From Candidatus Sifarchaeum marinoarchaea (GTDB lineage: Archaea; Asgardarchaeota; Sifarchaeia; Borrarchaeales; Borrarchaeaceae): DNA of 13,128 nt. Below, one piece after another: positions 6,667 to 13,128 of this stretch. The stretch lies in contig JAECRW010000031.1 in NCBI GenBank assembly GCA_016294985.1, positions 1 to 13,128 of the forward strand, read 5' to 3'. The position numbers and the translations under genes are program-made. The notes under the pieces are model-generated. The model made no database searches and was not told the origin of the DNA. It saw only the letters and a list, made by a program, of their open reading frames with translations. The stretch's first letter is position 1; each line of letters opens with the position of its first letter.

Positions 6667-7632
6667 GTGTGGAAATACTTGCAGAGATGTAGTTGTGGCA
6701 AAAGGGCTGTATATTTTCAAAAACACTCAGGACAGAAGCTATGTAAAGGTTGTTTCATTGATTCGCTAGAAAAAAAGGTTCGTCGCACTATTTCAAAACA
6801 TAAGATGTTTCAACGAAACAATCGAATTGCTTATGCCTTAAGTGGTGGAAAAGACAGCGTCGCTTTATTGCACATACTGCAAAAGATAGAAAGGCAATTT
6901 CAAAATACTGAAATGATCGCAGTGACGATTGACGAGGGAGTTGCAAATTATAGAGAGGACGCTATCGCCATTGCTAAAGAAAATACCAAACAATTAGGTA
7001 TTGAACATGAGATTAACTCCTTCAGAGATATCTATGGAGCATCTTTGGATCAGATCATTGAAACGGCGGACATGCAGTCTGGAAAAAGACTGGTGGCATG
7101 CACTTATTGCGGAGTTCTACGTAGAAAAGCACTCAACATCGTCGCACGCAATTTAAATGCAGATGTGATCGTAACTGCACACAATCTTGATGATATAGCT
7201 CAAACAATTCTCATTAACCTAATCCGAGGAGATGTTTGGCGATTAGGGCGAGATTTAAGTTCATCTAAAGTGATTGATTCTCGCATGATTCCACGGGTAA
7301 AGCCAGCACGCGAAATTCCTGAAAAAGAATTAACGCTTTACGCATACTACAGAGGACTTAATTATCATGGAGGTTCCTGCCCTTACTCAGTGGAAGCCTT
7401 ACGTGGAGACATACGAAATTTCCTTACCTTAATGGAGGCAAAAAGACCTAGTTCACTTCTATCGCTTCTTAGGGCTTCAGAAAAAATTAGTAAGACACTC
7501 CAACTTCAATCAAGCCAGCCAATTAATCTTGGCTCATGTGAATACTGTAATGAACCAACTCAAAGGCAATTATGCAAAGCATGTGAATTACTAGGTAATC
7601 TCAATCTTCTTGGTGAAAACGAACCCCTATAA
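6667..7632 (+). CDS. tRNA 2-thiolation enzyme, TtuA/Ncs6 (Ctu1) family
   Basis: This is an ATP-pyrophosphatase-type tRNA thiolase of 321 residues. It has an N-terminal zinc finger (C8, C10, C26, C29), the PP-loop SGGKDS (59-64) that binds ATP, the catalytic and Fe-S region ACTYCGVLRR (C145, C148), HNLDD, HGGSCPYS (C238), and a C-terminal zinc knuckle (C291, C294, C303, C306). In the TtuA/Ncs6 family three cysteines equivalent to C145, C148 and C238 hold a 4Fe-4S cluster. The product would be 2-thiouridine, either at tRNA position 34 (Ncs6 type) or 54 (TtuA type); I cannot separate these. The start is GTG at 6667, 24 bases after the M50 stop, with no strong ribosome site, which suggests co-transcription. 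It converges on the tRNA-Ser/SRP RNA unit. Confidence 0.92.
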   Translation: MWKYLQRCSCGKRAVYFQKHSGQKLCKGCFIDSLEKKVRRTISKHKMFQRNNRIAYALSGGKDSVALLHILQKIERQFQNTEMIAVTIDEGVANYREDAIAIAKENTKQLGIEHEINSFRDIYGASLDQIIETADMQSGKRLVACTYCGVLRRKALNIVARNLNADVIVTAHNLDDIAQTILINLIRGDVWRLGRDLSSSKVIDSRMIPRVKPAREIPEKELTLYAYYRGLNYHGGSCPYSVEALRGDIRNFLTLMEAKRPSSLLSLLRASEKISKTLQLQSSQPINLGSCEYCNEPTQRQLCKACELLGNLNLLGENEPL

Positions 7633-7636
7633 AAAA
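7631..7636 (-). terminator. T6 terminator of the SRP RNA/tRNA-Ser unit
   Basis: A T6 run on the minus strand begins 5 bases after the encoded CCA of the tRNA. Oligo-U runs are the standard archaeal termination signal. It overlaps the stop codon region of the convergent thiolase gene. Confidence 0.55.
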
Positions 7637-7640
7637 TACA

Positions 7641-7728
7641 TGGCGCCGGGGGAGGGATTTGAACCCTCGAGACCCCAAGGGTCACAGACTTAGCAGGCCT
7701 GCTCCCTACCAGGCTAGGATACCCCGGC
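7641..7728 (-). tRNA. tRNA-Ser (anticodon GCU), CCA encoded
   Basis: The 88-nt sequence folds as a class II tRNA. The acceptor stem GCCGGGG/CCCCGGC is perfect, with discriminator G and an encoded CCA. The D-arm has TCCT/AGGGA pairing, the anticodon stem CAGGC/GTCTG encloses the loop CTGCTAA (anticodon GCU at loop positions 3-5), the variable arm GACCCTTGGGGTC is long, and the T-arm is GAGGG-TTCAAAT-CCCTC. The long variable arm and G73 agree with serine. No intron is present. It follows the SRP RNA by 7 nt, so RNase P cleavage at the tRNA 5' end would separate the two. Confidence 0.97.
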
Positions 7729-7735
7729 ATAAGAG

Positions 7736-8057
7736 TGCGACAGTGCCCCCAGTGGTGGATACCACCTACCTTTGCGGCTTTTTGAAACCCGATCTCGACC
7801 CTGTGATCCCTTAAGCACTGAACGTCGAGGCTTAGGTTGCTCCCTTCCGGGCCTGGCCAGGTTCACCTCATTAAGAAGATAGCATCCTTCCTCCAAAGAA
7901 TGTACCATCACCGCCAACCCCAAGGGGCAAGGCTTCACTGTCGTGGAATCAAGGCCTACAAAGGCAAGAAAGTATTGCCCAATAGGTTACTGCTCCCTGC
8001 TAAGGCCCATTGCAGGTTACAGGGCAGGGCCAGCTCCCCGAGCCTACCACTGTCGCA
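7736..8057 (-). ncRNA. Signal recognition particle 7S RNA
   Basis: This is an archaeal-type SRP RNA of about 322 nt. The two ends pair perfectly over 10 bp (TGCGACAGTG at the 5' side against CACTGTCGCA at the 3' side), as in archaeal helix 1. The diagnostic helix 8 lies at about 7836-7866: on the minus strand GAACCTGGCCAGG, the CCCGGAAGGG hairpin with its GGAA tetraloop, then AGCAACCT, the SRP54-binding element. An Alu-like 5' domain with a TGTAACC box follows the 5' end. The RNA scaffolds SRP19 and SRP54 for co-translational targeting to membranes. No protein-coding content is expected, and the short reading frames crossing this region on either strand should be ignored. Confidence 0.96.
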
Positions 8058-8076
8058 GGAAATACTATACATAATT

Positions 8077-8094
8077 ACGTTTAAAAACGTTTGC
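8077..8094 (-). promoter_or_regulatory. Promoter of the SRP RNA/tRNA-Ser unit
   Basis: The minus strand carries TTTTTAA (8081-8087) centred 27 bases before the predicted 5' end of the SRP RNA, the correct position for an archaeal TATA box, with a purine-rich GCAAACG upstream as a possible BRE. The TATA element sits in an inverted repeat, ACGTTT (8077-8082) and AAACGT (8085-8090). Confidence 0.6.
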
Positions 8095-8213
8095 ACCTTC
8101 ATATTTTTGTAGCAACACCTGCTAAGGCTAATTTATCAGTAAATTGCAAGAAAGCAAGCATATTTTAATATGATCGCTCATTTATAGAAGAATCTACGCT
8201 TTGCACAATTTCG

Positions 8214-8225
8214 TATAAATTATAT
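8214..8225 (+). promoter_or_regulatory. Putative TATA box for cutA
   Basis: TATAAATTATAT at 8214-8225 predicts a transcription start near 8245. That leaves about 18 nt before the ATG at 8263 and about 53 nt before the ATG at 8298. Confidence 0.45.
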
Positions 8226-8297
8226 GATAATCAGACCTAAGTATTTTCTAGCCTCGTGATAAATGGAGGTGATTGAATACAAACTGAGCATTGCTTA

Positions 8298-8597
8298 ATG
8301 ATTTTTACTGCATCAAACAAAGAAGAAGTGGAAAAAATTGGTCAAAAATTAGTTGAAAAGAAAATGGCAGCCTGTGTAAACGTATTTGACATCGCATCGA
8401 TTTACTGGTGGGAAGGCAAGATAGATCAAGATGCAGAAGCACTTGGAATTATCAAAACAAGGAGAGATTTGATAGAAAAAATAGTTGAAGAAATTAAAGT
8501 GAACCATTCTTATGAGTGCCCTGAAGTCATTGCGATTCCTATCATCGCCGGAAGCAAAGAATACCTAGATTGGATAGATGAAAGCGTGCAAAAATAG
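8298..8597 (+). CDS. cutA: CutA1-family divalent-ion tolerance protein
   Basis: This is a 99-residue CutA1 protein, a trimeric ferredoxin-like-fold protein associated with divalent metal tolerance. It shows LVEKKMAACVNV, IYWWEGKIDQDAE, IIKTRRDL and HSYECPEVIAIPI, which cover the family core. The N-terminus is short: the protein begins MIFTAS, one or two residues inside the first beta strand of relatives such as the Pyrococcus protein. Immediately upstream, in another frame, an ATG at 8263 encodes an 11-residue peptide (MEVIEYKLSIA) whose TAA overlaps the 8298 ATG. This would read as a plausible CutA N-terminus if one base were restored near 8293-8298. The only good Shine-Dalgarno, GGAGGTGA (8265-8272), is 25 nt from 8298, too far for it. 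The listed start is therefore provisional. Confidence 0.88.
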   Translation: MIFTASNKEEVEKIGQKLVEKKMAACVNVFDIASIYWWEGKIDQDAEALGIIKTRRDLIEKIVEEIKVNHSYECPEVIAIPIIAGSKEYLDWIDESVQK

Positions 8598-8610
8598 TAA
8601 AACAAGCCAA

Positions 8611-9327
8611 TTATTTGCCTTTTTGAACTCTTCGTCGAACCACAGGATCAGAATCTATAATTTTTTTGAATACTTCTTCAAAGATTTCATCCTTTCGAAG
8701 CATGCGCTTTAGATAAGTTCCAGTTCGTCCAATTTCATCACGTCTTAATAAGATCTTGACGCGCTCTTCAACAATATTCATGCTAACTCCAATAAGCCTA
8801 GCTGCTTCACTCTCACGCTCGAATATCGGCCATTCAAAATGTCCCTCTGCGCTTGGTTCAATTAAGAGCAGTCTTTTGTCAACACCTGGTACACGTTTTC
8901 CTGTTTTTAACCCATCTAAATCAAGTTTTCCTCCAAAAGCATAAAATTCATGCTCCTGTGATCTCAAAGTTGTTAAAGGAAATGTCACAATTGTTAGTTC
9001 ATCTAGAGTTATATGGGCTTTTGGAGTATGATATGGTGTAGCATGCACAATTTCCCGCTTCTGAAAGGCATTAATTCCTAAGCTTTCACGAAGGGCTAAT
9101 TCGACTGAAAAAGATGGAAGTACATATGGAATGACAACATCAATATCGCTTTCCTGCGATACAAAACCTCTTGCAACACTTCCGTGAACAAAAGAGCGGA
9201 TATTATAGTGGCTTAAGCATTCGATGATTTCAATAGTACGTCTCCTCTTCTCTTTGAGAAGTTCCCAGACGTCATCTGGGTAAATAATTTCGACCCGATC
9301 GCCTCTTAGAACGGGTTTCTTGCTCAT
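8611..9327 (-). CDS. Predicted nucleotidyltransferase (Pol beta superfamily) with HTH-like C-terminal region
   Basis: This is a 238-residue archaeal protein with the nucleotidyltransferase signature HGSVARGF (Gly49-Ser50) followed by SDIDVV (Asp61, Asp63), the metal-binding DxD of the Pol beta fold. A third acidic residue probably lies on the strand near DELTIVTF. After about residue 170, a stretch reading EAARLIGVSMNIVEERVK resembles a helix-turn-helix or winged-helix segment, and the tail is very basic. It resembles the uncharacterised archaeal nucleotidyltransferases of COG1665; the transferred nucleotide and acceptor are unknown. I prefer the ATG at 9327 to the GTG at 9336. It starts 22 bases after the radical SAM stop and is probably in the same transcript. 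Confidence 0.75.
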   Translation of the reverse strand: MSKKPVLRGDRVEIIYPDDVWELLKEKRRRTIEIIECLSHYNIRSFVHGSVARGFVSQESDIDVVIPYVLPSFSVELALRESLGINAFQKREIVHATPYHTPKAHITLDELTIVTFPLTTLRSQEHEFYAFGGKLDLDGLKTGKRVPGVDKRLLLIEPSAEGHFEWPIFERESEAARLIGVSMNIVEERVKILLRRDEIGRTGTYLKRMLRKDEIFEEVFKKIIDSDPVVRRRVQKGK

Positions 9328-9349
9328 TTTTCTCACAGGAAGTAAGTTT

Positions 9350-10456
9350 TCAAAGGGGGATATATAAAACCTCTAGCGCATCTGCTGTAGGATATTCCTC
9401 TACAATACCACATGTATACCCCATTTCTTTAAGTGTTGAAGACAATTCCTTTAAAATCCATCCACTAATTTCAAGTCTGTTTTTCTCTAGATTGATTCCA
9501 ATGTACTTAGGTGGAACATTAAATTCGCGAATTAACCGATTTCGCAGTTTATTGAGTGGTTCTCGTGAGAAATCACTTTTAATAACGCCTTTTATAAGAA
9601 GGCCATCCTCTGTCACTTCTTCAAAAGGTTCGGCAACATTTTTTGCACGCCGTAGCAATCTATTCTTCAGTTGAAATTGATCCTTGGTAATAATAGGACA
9701 ATAATGGGCAGTTATATTGCTATTTATTCGAACCCAGTCTAGAAGTTCTATTGCGGTAGATTCGCTGCCCTGAACAGCAGCAAATGTTCCTTCTTTGAGA
9801 ACGAAGCCTCGCCTTTTTAACTCGCTAGCTTGTAATTCTGTAAACTCAAATTCGTTTAAATTTATAAAAGATCCATCTATGTTTTCTAAAAGCCGCACAA
9901 AACATTTTATTATGTTAATATAGTCCGCTGTTGGAATTGCTGGCACCTCTATTCCGACATCAAGTCCAAATTCATCAGCCCACTTCAATTGTTCATTAAT
10001 ATCGTTAAATGGATGAAATCTTAATTCATCTAATCCAGCCTCAATTAATTGCGAAAACAGCTCTCTTGTTAAAAAAACACCATTTGTATAGAGATGAATG
10101 TGAAATCTTTGTCCAAATGATTCTTTCAAAAGATGAATATAACGAAGTACACGCTGAGGAAAAAGAAGTGGTTCCCCTCCTGTAATACCTGCTCCCTTTG
10201 CATCCATTAACTCAGCCTCATGGACTATATCTGTGTCCTCTGTAACCTGAAGTTCATTTGCATAAATTATGTCGTTGTCCTTTTTCTTTTCTGAAATTGG
10301 GCAATACCAAGAACAATCATTAGGCTTGTTACACAGTCCAGTCACAAAAAGTACTAATTTCTGTCCTTTGATACAAAATTTACATCCAGTTGGTAGCTTT
10401 CCTATAACCAAGGATTTTCCTGCCGTTTCTTTAATTCTGCGTGGCATTTGCCTCAT
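9350..10456 (-). CDS. Radical SAM protein of the PflA-related COG2108 type, non-canonical cysteine spacing
   Basis: This is a 368-residue protein of the archaeal radical SAM group annotated as related to pyruvate formate-lyase activating enzyme. The N-terminus has GCKFC (C25, C28), then VTGLCNKPNDCSWYCPIS. Here C42, C48 and C52 replace the usual Cx3Cx2C with Cx5Cx3C. SAM-binding features follow: GAGITGGEPLL (89-98), HIHLYTNG, and LDELRFHPF. The C-terminal 110 residues (from about 260) form an extra domain not typical of activases. The reaction is unknown. It lies 57 bases downstream of the EF-2-like gene and 22 bases upstream of the nucleotidyltransferase, all on the minus strand. The ATG at 10456 is taken as start; Met4 (10447) is an equal alternative. 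A 6-bp inverted repeat GTTGTT/AACAAC (10457-10479) directly precedes the start codon. Confidence 0.8.
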   Translation of the reverse strand: MRQMPRRIKETAGKSLVIGKLPTGCKFCIKGQKLVLFVTGLCNKPNDCSWYCPISEKKKDNDIIYANELQVTEDTDIVHEAELMDAKGAGITGGEPLLFPQRVLRYIHLLKESFGQRFHIHLYTNGVFLTRELFSQLIEAGLDELRFHPFNDINEQLKWADEFGLDVGIEVPAIPTADYINIIKCFVRLLENIDGSFINLNEFEFTELQASELKRRGFVLKEGTFAAVQGSESTAIELLDWVRINSNITAHYCPIITKDQFQLKNRLLRRAKNVAEPFEEVTEDGLLIKGVIKSDFSREPLNKLRNRLIREFNVPPKYIGINLEKNRLEISGWILKELSSTLKEMGYTCGIVEEYPTADALEVLYIPL

Positions 10457-10512
10457 GTTGTTATTTAATTGAAAACAACAAAAGAAAAAATCGTGGGATT
10501 ATTTTTTGACAA

Positions 10513-10526
10513 CTCAGTTTTCTGAG
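10513..10526 (-). repeat. Hairpin containing the EF-2-like gene stop codon
   Basis: On the minus strand CTCAG-AAAA-CTGAG forms a perfect 5-bp stem with an A4 loop, and the TGA stop lies in its 3' arm. T-rich sequence at about 10474-10494 follows and might terminate part of the transcription before the radical SAM gene. Confidence 0.35.
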
Positions 10527-12913
10527 CGCATATGGTCAACAATTTCTTTTACTGCCAGTTTATTGTACTCCTGTTGCATGTGATCAAGTATTCCGTTTCT
10601 CCAAACGCCGAAGTCAGGATAGAAACGTGCTTTGAAAGTGAAGGGAGTTGCAATCTCCTCCCTGATCTCCTTGCCTTCGCTGTGCTTCCTTTCTAGAATC
10701 TTCTTGATAGTTGGATACTGCATGTCTTTAGGCAACATTTCATAACGTACAAATTGGTAACCGAAGAATGCCCGTCCTTGAGTGCTACTTCGAATGACCT
10801 CATCAATACCAGTTACAGATTCTGAAGCCGGAATTTCACCATGAACATAGGCTGTGCCTCTAGAGGTTTGTGTATCAATGATTTTACCGCGGTGTTGCGA
10901 CAAGATGGAAATAATAGATCCCATGTATTCTTCAGGTACCTTAACGTCCATTCGTAATATGGGTTCGAACAGAGCAGGATCAGCAGATAGAAAACTAACA
11001 TTTAGTGCCGAAAATGTCATAACGAATATCTGCCCTGCACGAGTGTGTGCAGGATCCTCGTGAACTACAGCGTCTGTGACCACGACTTTTAGCCCCAGGA
11101 CCGGCTCTTTAGCTAGCCCTCCTTCAAAGGTAAAGTCACGGAAGGTTGAGATAACATACGCCTTAATTCTATCAAGTCGCTGTACTCCAACGGTTTTGTT
11201 AACCAAGATATTGGGACCTTGAATCGCCCATATATTCCGTGCTTCCTTTGTATCCCAGCCTGCCTCTTCTCTTAATATTTTTGCCCGCTCTTTTTTATCT
11301 TGATATTCATCGATTCGCTCTTCTCGGATTAATTTTATAGTCTCTTCACTAAGAGGCTCAACATATAACTCTAGTTTATTATGCCCTTCTGTACACTTAG
11401 TCTTAATGTTAACGCCTTGTCGACGGATTTTTTCCATATAAACCGTGATAGGGATCCCAATTTTTATAGCTATTTCTTCCTGTATCCGCTTTGTTAAGAT
11501 ATCAATTTGTAGGGGGTCAATTCCACTTAGAATATATTCACCACTTTTCTCATCTTTACGGAACGACGCTGTGGGGTCTGCCATTACCCATTTGCCAACT
11601 ACTTCACCTAATTTTGCAAGATCTTTAGGATCTTCAGGTTTGATACTACGGCTAACAACAGCATCAGAAGCATAAATAATCTTTTCAAAGCCAGGGATGT
11701 CTTTATATTCCAATGAAAAGAAGGTTTCACCTGAAGGTACAATATCCGGTAACTCTACAGCAAAAAGATTTCCAGCGGGTATTTCATCAACGGCTAATAA
11801 TGAATCAATTTCCATAATGCCTAAACGTCTGATTCGTGCTGTCCGACGAGCGTTTGAGAGGTAGATTTCGTCGCCCTGACGAAGTGTCCCTGAAAGTACG
11901 CGTCCAATCAAGGTTGGGCGTTTGGTTTTGGGATGAATAAAAATTTTTGTCAACAATCCAATAAGTGGACCATTGGGATCTACATTTATTAAGGAATAGG
12001 CTGACCAAGCTTCAATATCATCTTTGACCTCATCAACTGATGAGATATCCTTTCCTTTTGAGATATCACCGCGCCATAGATGCTCCATACGATATCTTTG
12101 CGCTTCTTTTGGACTTGGTAAATGCTCAATTACCACCTCTAACATAGCTTCGTCTAGAGGAAGATTCTCTCGTAACCAGAGAACTGGTTCTTCTGTGTTT
12201 TTCTCGATCGCCTCTTGATATTTCTCTATTACAACTTTTGCAGCAAAGCCCTTTCTTTTCAGCATAGGGATTGTAAAGGCCCAACCATCCTTTGCACTGC
12301 CAAATACAACTGTGCCAGCACTAGCGTTTACAGTCCATTTGTCCTTAAATTGTGGAGGAGTAACTTCTTTGATGAACCTATTTACGTCGCGGATAATAAA
12401 ATCAAATCGCTCAATGACCTCTTGTGGCGGCAATTTCAACTCTCGAATAAGTCTGTCCACCTTATTGATGAATAAGACGGGTTTGCACCACTCATCGCCA
12501 ACCGCGAGACGAATATTAGTCTCGGTCTGGGTCATTACGCCTTCAAGTGCATCGACAAGCAATACCGCACCGTCACTGCCTCGAAGCGCACGACTTACCT
12601 CTCCAGTAAAACTGATATGACCAGGCGTGTCGTTAATTTCTAGTAAATAACTTTTACCTTCAAAATCATAATTGAGAAGTACTACTGACGTGAAGATAGT
12701 GATGCCTCGCATCTGCTCTTCTTCATCATAATCAGTTAATCTTCGTTCGCCCGCCAATGTGTCACTTAATAATCCAGCACGTCTCATAAGGAAGTCACAG
12801 GCAGTGCTTTTGCCGTGATCTATGTGAGCAGTTATCGAAAAGATCCGTCTCAGTTCAAGCGGATGGGTTTTAACCATATTTTGAATTTCTGCTTCACCTT
12901 TCACTTTAACCAT
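10514..12913 (-). CDS. Elongation factor 2 homologue with altered diphthamide loop (probable aEF-2 paralogue)
   Basis: This is a 799-residue translational GTPase of the archaeal EF-2 type; canonical archaeal EF-2 has about 730 residues. The G domain is intact: AHIDHGKST (29-37), EEQMRGITI, DTPGH, NKVD and GSAKDGW. Domains II-V follow, including PNGPLIGLL, FIHPKTKR, SGTLRQGD and EIPAGN. In domain IV the loop usually reading HEDAIHRGPAQ is HEDPAHTRAGQ. The His at the diphthamide position (His623) is kept, but the Ile before it and the Arg-Gly after it are changed. About 40 residues extend past the normal C-terminus (from about 755, PFTFKARFYPDF onwards). The start is supported by AGGTGA at 12921-12926, 7 nt upstream. 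It could be a paralogue beside a canonical EF-2 elsewhere, or the only EF-2 of a lineage without diphthamide. Confidence 0.9.
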   Translation of the reverse strand: MVKVKGEAEIQNMVKTHPLELRRIFSITAHIDHGKSTACDFLMRRAGLLSDTLAGERRLTDYDEEEQMRGITIFTSVVLLNYDFEGKSYLLEINDTPGHISFTGEVSRALRGSDGAVLLVDALEGVMTQTETNIRLAVGDEWCKPVLFINKVDRLIRELKLPPQEVIERFDFIIRDVNRFIKEVTPPQFKDKWTVNASAGTVVFGSAKDGWAFTIPMLKRKGFAAKVVIEKYQEAIEKNTEEPVLWLRENLPLDEAMLEVVIEHLPSPKEAQRYRMEHLWRGDISKGKDISSVDEVKDDIEAWSAYSLINVDPNGPLIGLLTKIFIHPKTKRPTLIGRVLSGTLRQGDEIYLSNARRTARIRRLGIMEIDSLLAVDEIPAGNLFAVELPDIVPSGETFFSLEYKDIPGFEKIIYASDAVVSRSIKPEDPKDLAKLGEVVGKWVMADPTASFRKDEKSGEYILSGIDPLQIDILTKRIQEEIAIKIGIPITVYMEKIRRQGVNIKTKCTEGHNKLELYVEPLSEETIKLIREERIDEYQDKKERAKILREEAGWDTKEARNIWAIQGPNILVNKTVGVQRLDRIKAYVISTFRDFTFEGGLAKEPVLGLKVVVTDAVVHEDPAHTRAGQIFVMTFSALNVSFLSADPALFEPILRMDVKVPEEYMGSIISILSQHRGKIIDTQTSRGTAYVHGEIPASESVTGIDEVIRSSTQGRAFFGYQFVRYEMLPKDMQYPTIKKILERKHSEGKEIREEIATPFTFKARFYPDFGVWRNGILDHMQQEYNKLAVKEIVDHMRSEN

Positions 12914-12941
12914 TTTTTGTTCACCTTTTTCGTCTTATCTC

Positions 12942-12949
12942 ATATTTAT
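12942..12949 (-). promoter_or_regulatory. AT-rich promoter candidate for the EF-2-like gene cluster
   Basis: The minus strand reads ATAAATAT at 12942-12949, with a second AT-rich box (TTTAGAATAATTT) at about 12952-12964. The second places the start near 12933, upstream of the ribosome site, and so fits better. Neither is decisive. Confidence 0.3.
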
Positions 12950-12973
12950 CGAAATTATTCTAAAAGAATTAAC

Positions 12974-13034
12974 AGAACGTTCTCAAAGAATCACTAAGCT
13001 TGTTTTCGAAAGAGAACAAGTAGCTATTAATAGC
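12974..13034. repeat. Cluster of three dyad-symmetric elements upstream of the EF-2-like gene
   Basis: Three symmetric elements occur within 61 bp: the perfect 10-bp palindrome AGAACGTTCT (12974-12983); a hairpin at 12999-13020 with a 9-bp stem (one T-G wobble) closed by a GAAA tetraloop; and the perfect 12-bp palindrome GCTATTAATAGC (13023-13034). They may be operators or the 3'-end structure of a gene outside the window. The remaining sequence up to 13128 holds no gene I can support. Confidence 0.4.
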
Positions 13035-13128
13035 AGATTACATTTGTTAACATATATCCGAACACCGAGTAGAATTTAAATCTTTTTCTTTGATTACATA
13101 ATTCCGAGAATTAGAGTATTTATGTGAA

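Noticed and set aside
7714..8112. Short reading frames on both strands (7714-7938 minus, 7837-8112 plus)
   Set aside because: They cover the SRP RNA and part of the tRNA; the RNA folds explain the sequence, and the translations look like no known protein.
8265..8272. GGAGGTGA as the normal ribosome site of the cutA ATG at 8298
   Set aside because: The spacing of 25 nt is far beyond the usual 4-10 nt, so it is treated as evidence of a disturbed start instead.
8614..9327. Nucleotidyltransferase as the toxin or antitoxin of a MNT/HEPN pair
   Set aside because: The protein is too long and carries a different C-terminal region from MNT antitoxins, and no HEPN partner is adjacent.
1..13128. Mobile elements, CRISPR arrays, phage genes or toxin-antitoxin pairs
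   Set aside because: No transposase, integrase, regularly spaced repeats, Cas motifs or small paired toxin genes were found. The tRNA-Ser has no adjacent partial duplicate that would mark an attachment site.

Overview
The window reads as archaeal chromosome, AT-rich, with densely packed genes on both strands. Archaeal marks are a bifunctional Fae-Hps fusion, an archaeal/eukaryotic-type elongation factor 2 homologue, a TtuA/Ncs6-type tRNA thiolase with zinc-binding Cys pairs, an S2P-like M50 protease, an archaeal-type 7S (SRP) RNA directly followed by a tRNA-Ser with a long variable arm, and TATA-box-like promoters with purine-rich Shine-Dalgarno sites (GGTGA type). Two features lean towards Asgard archaea or a related deep lineage: a gelsolin-like repeat in a small protein, and an EF-2 homologue with an altered diphthamide loop and a C-terminal extension. 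That placement is inference; a TACK lineage such as Bathyarchaeia is not excluded.

Layout. 1-1313: Fae-Hps (minus) with a structured 3' flank. 1464-2405: gelsolin-like protein (minus), divergent from 2574-3521, an M23-peptidase-like protein (plus). 3611-5237: a minus-strand cluster transcribed cupin, then nitroreductase B, then nitroreductase A; the two nitroreductases are tandem paralogues. 5461-7632: plus-strand pair, M50 site-2 protease then tRNA 2-thiolation PP-loop enzyme. 7641-8057: tRNA-Ser(GCU) and SRP RNA on the minus strand, transcribed SRP RNA first, 7 nt apart. 8298-8597: CutA (plus), whose 5' end looks disturbed. 8611-12913: minus-strand cluster EF-2-like GTPase, radical SAM protein, nucleotidyltransferase. 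12914-13128: promoter region of that cluster with three dyad-symmetric elements.

Functional picture. Formaldehyde fixation and pentose supply (Fae-Hps), flavin-dependent reduction (nitroreductases), regulated intramembrane proteolysis (M50) and translation or protein targeting (SRP RNA, tRNA-Ser, tRNA thiolase, EF-2 homologue) are all represented. No mobile element, CRISPR array, integrase or phage gene is visible. The items most worth following are the EF-2 homologue and its neighbouring radical SAM enzyme with non-canonical cysteine spacing, the gelsolin-like protein, and the SRP RNA/tRNA-Ser tandem.
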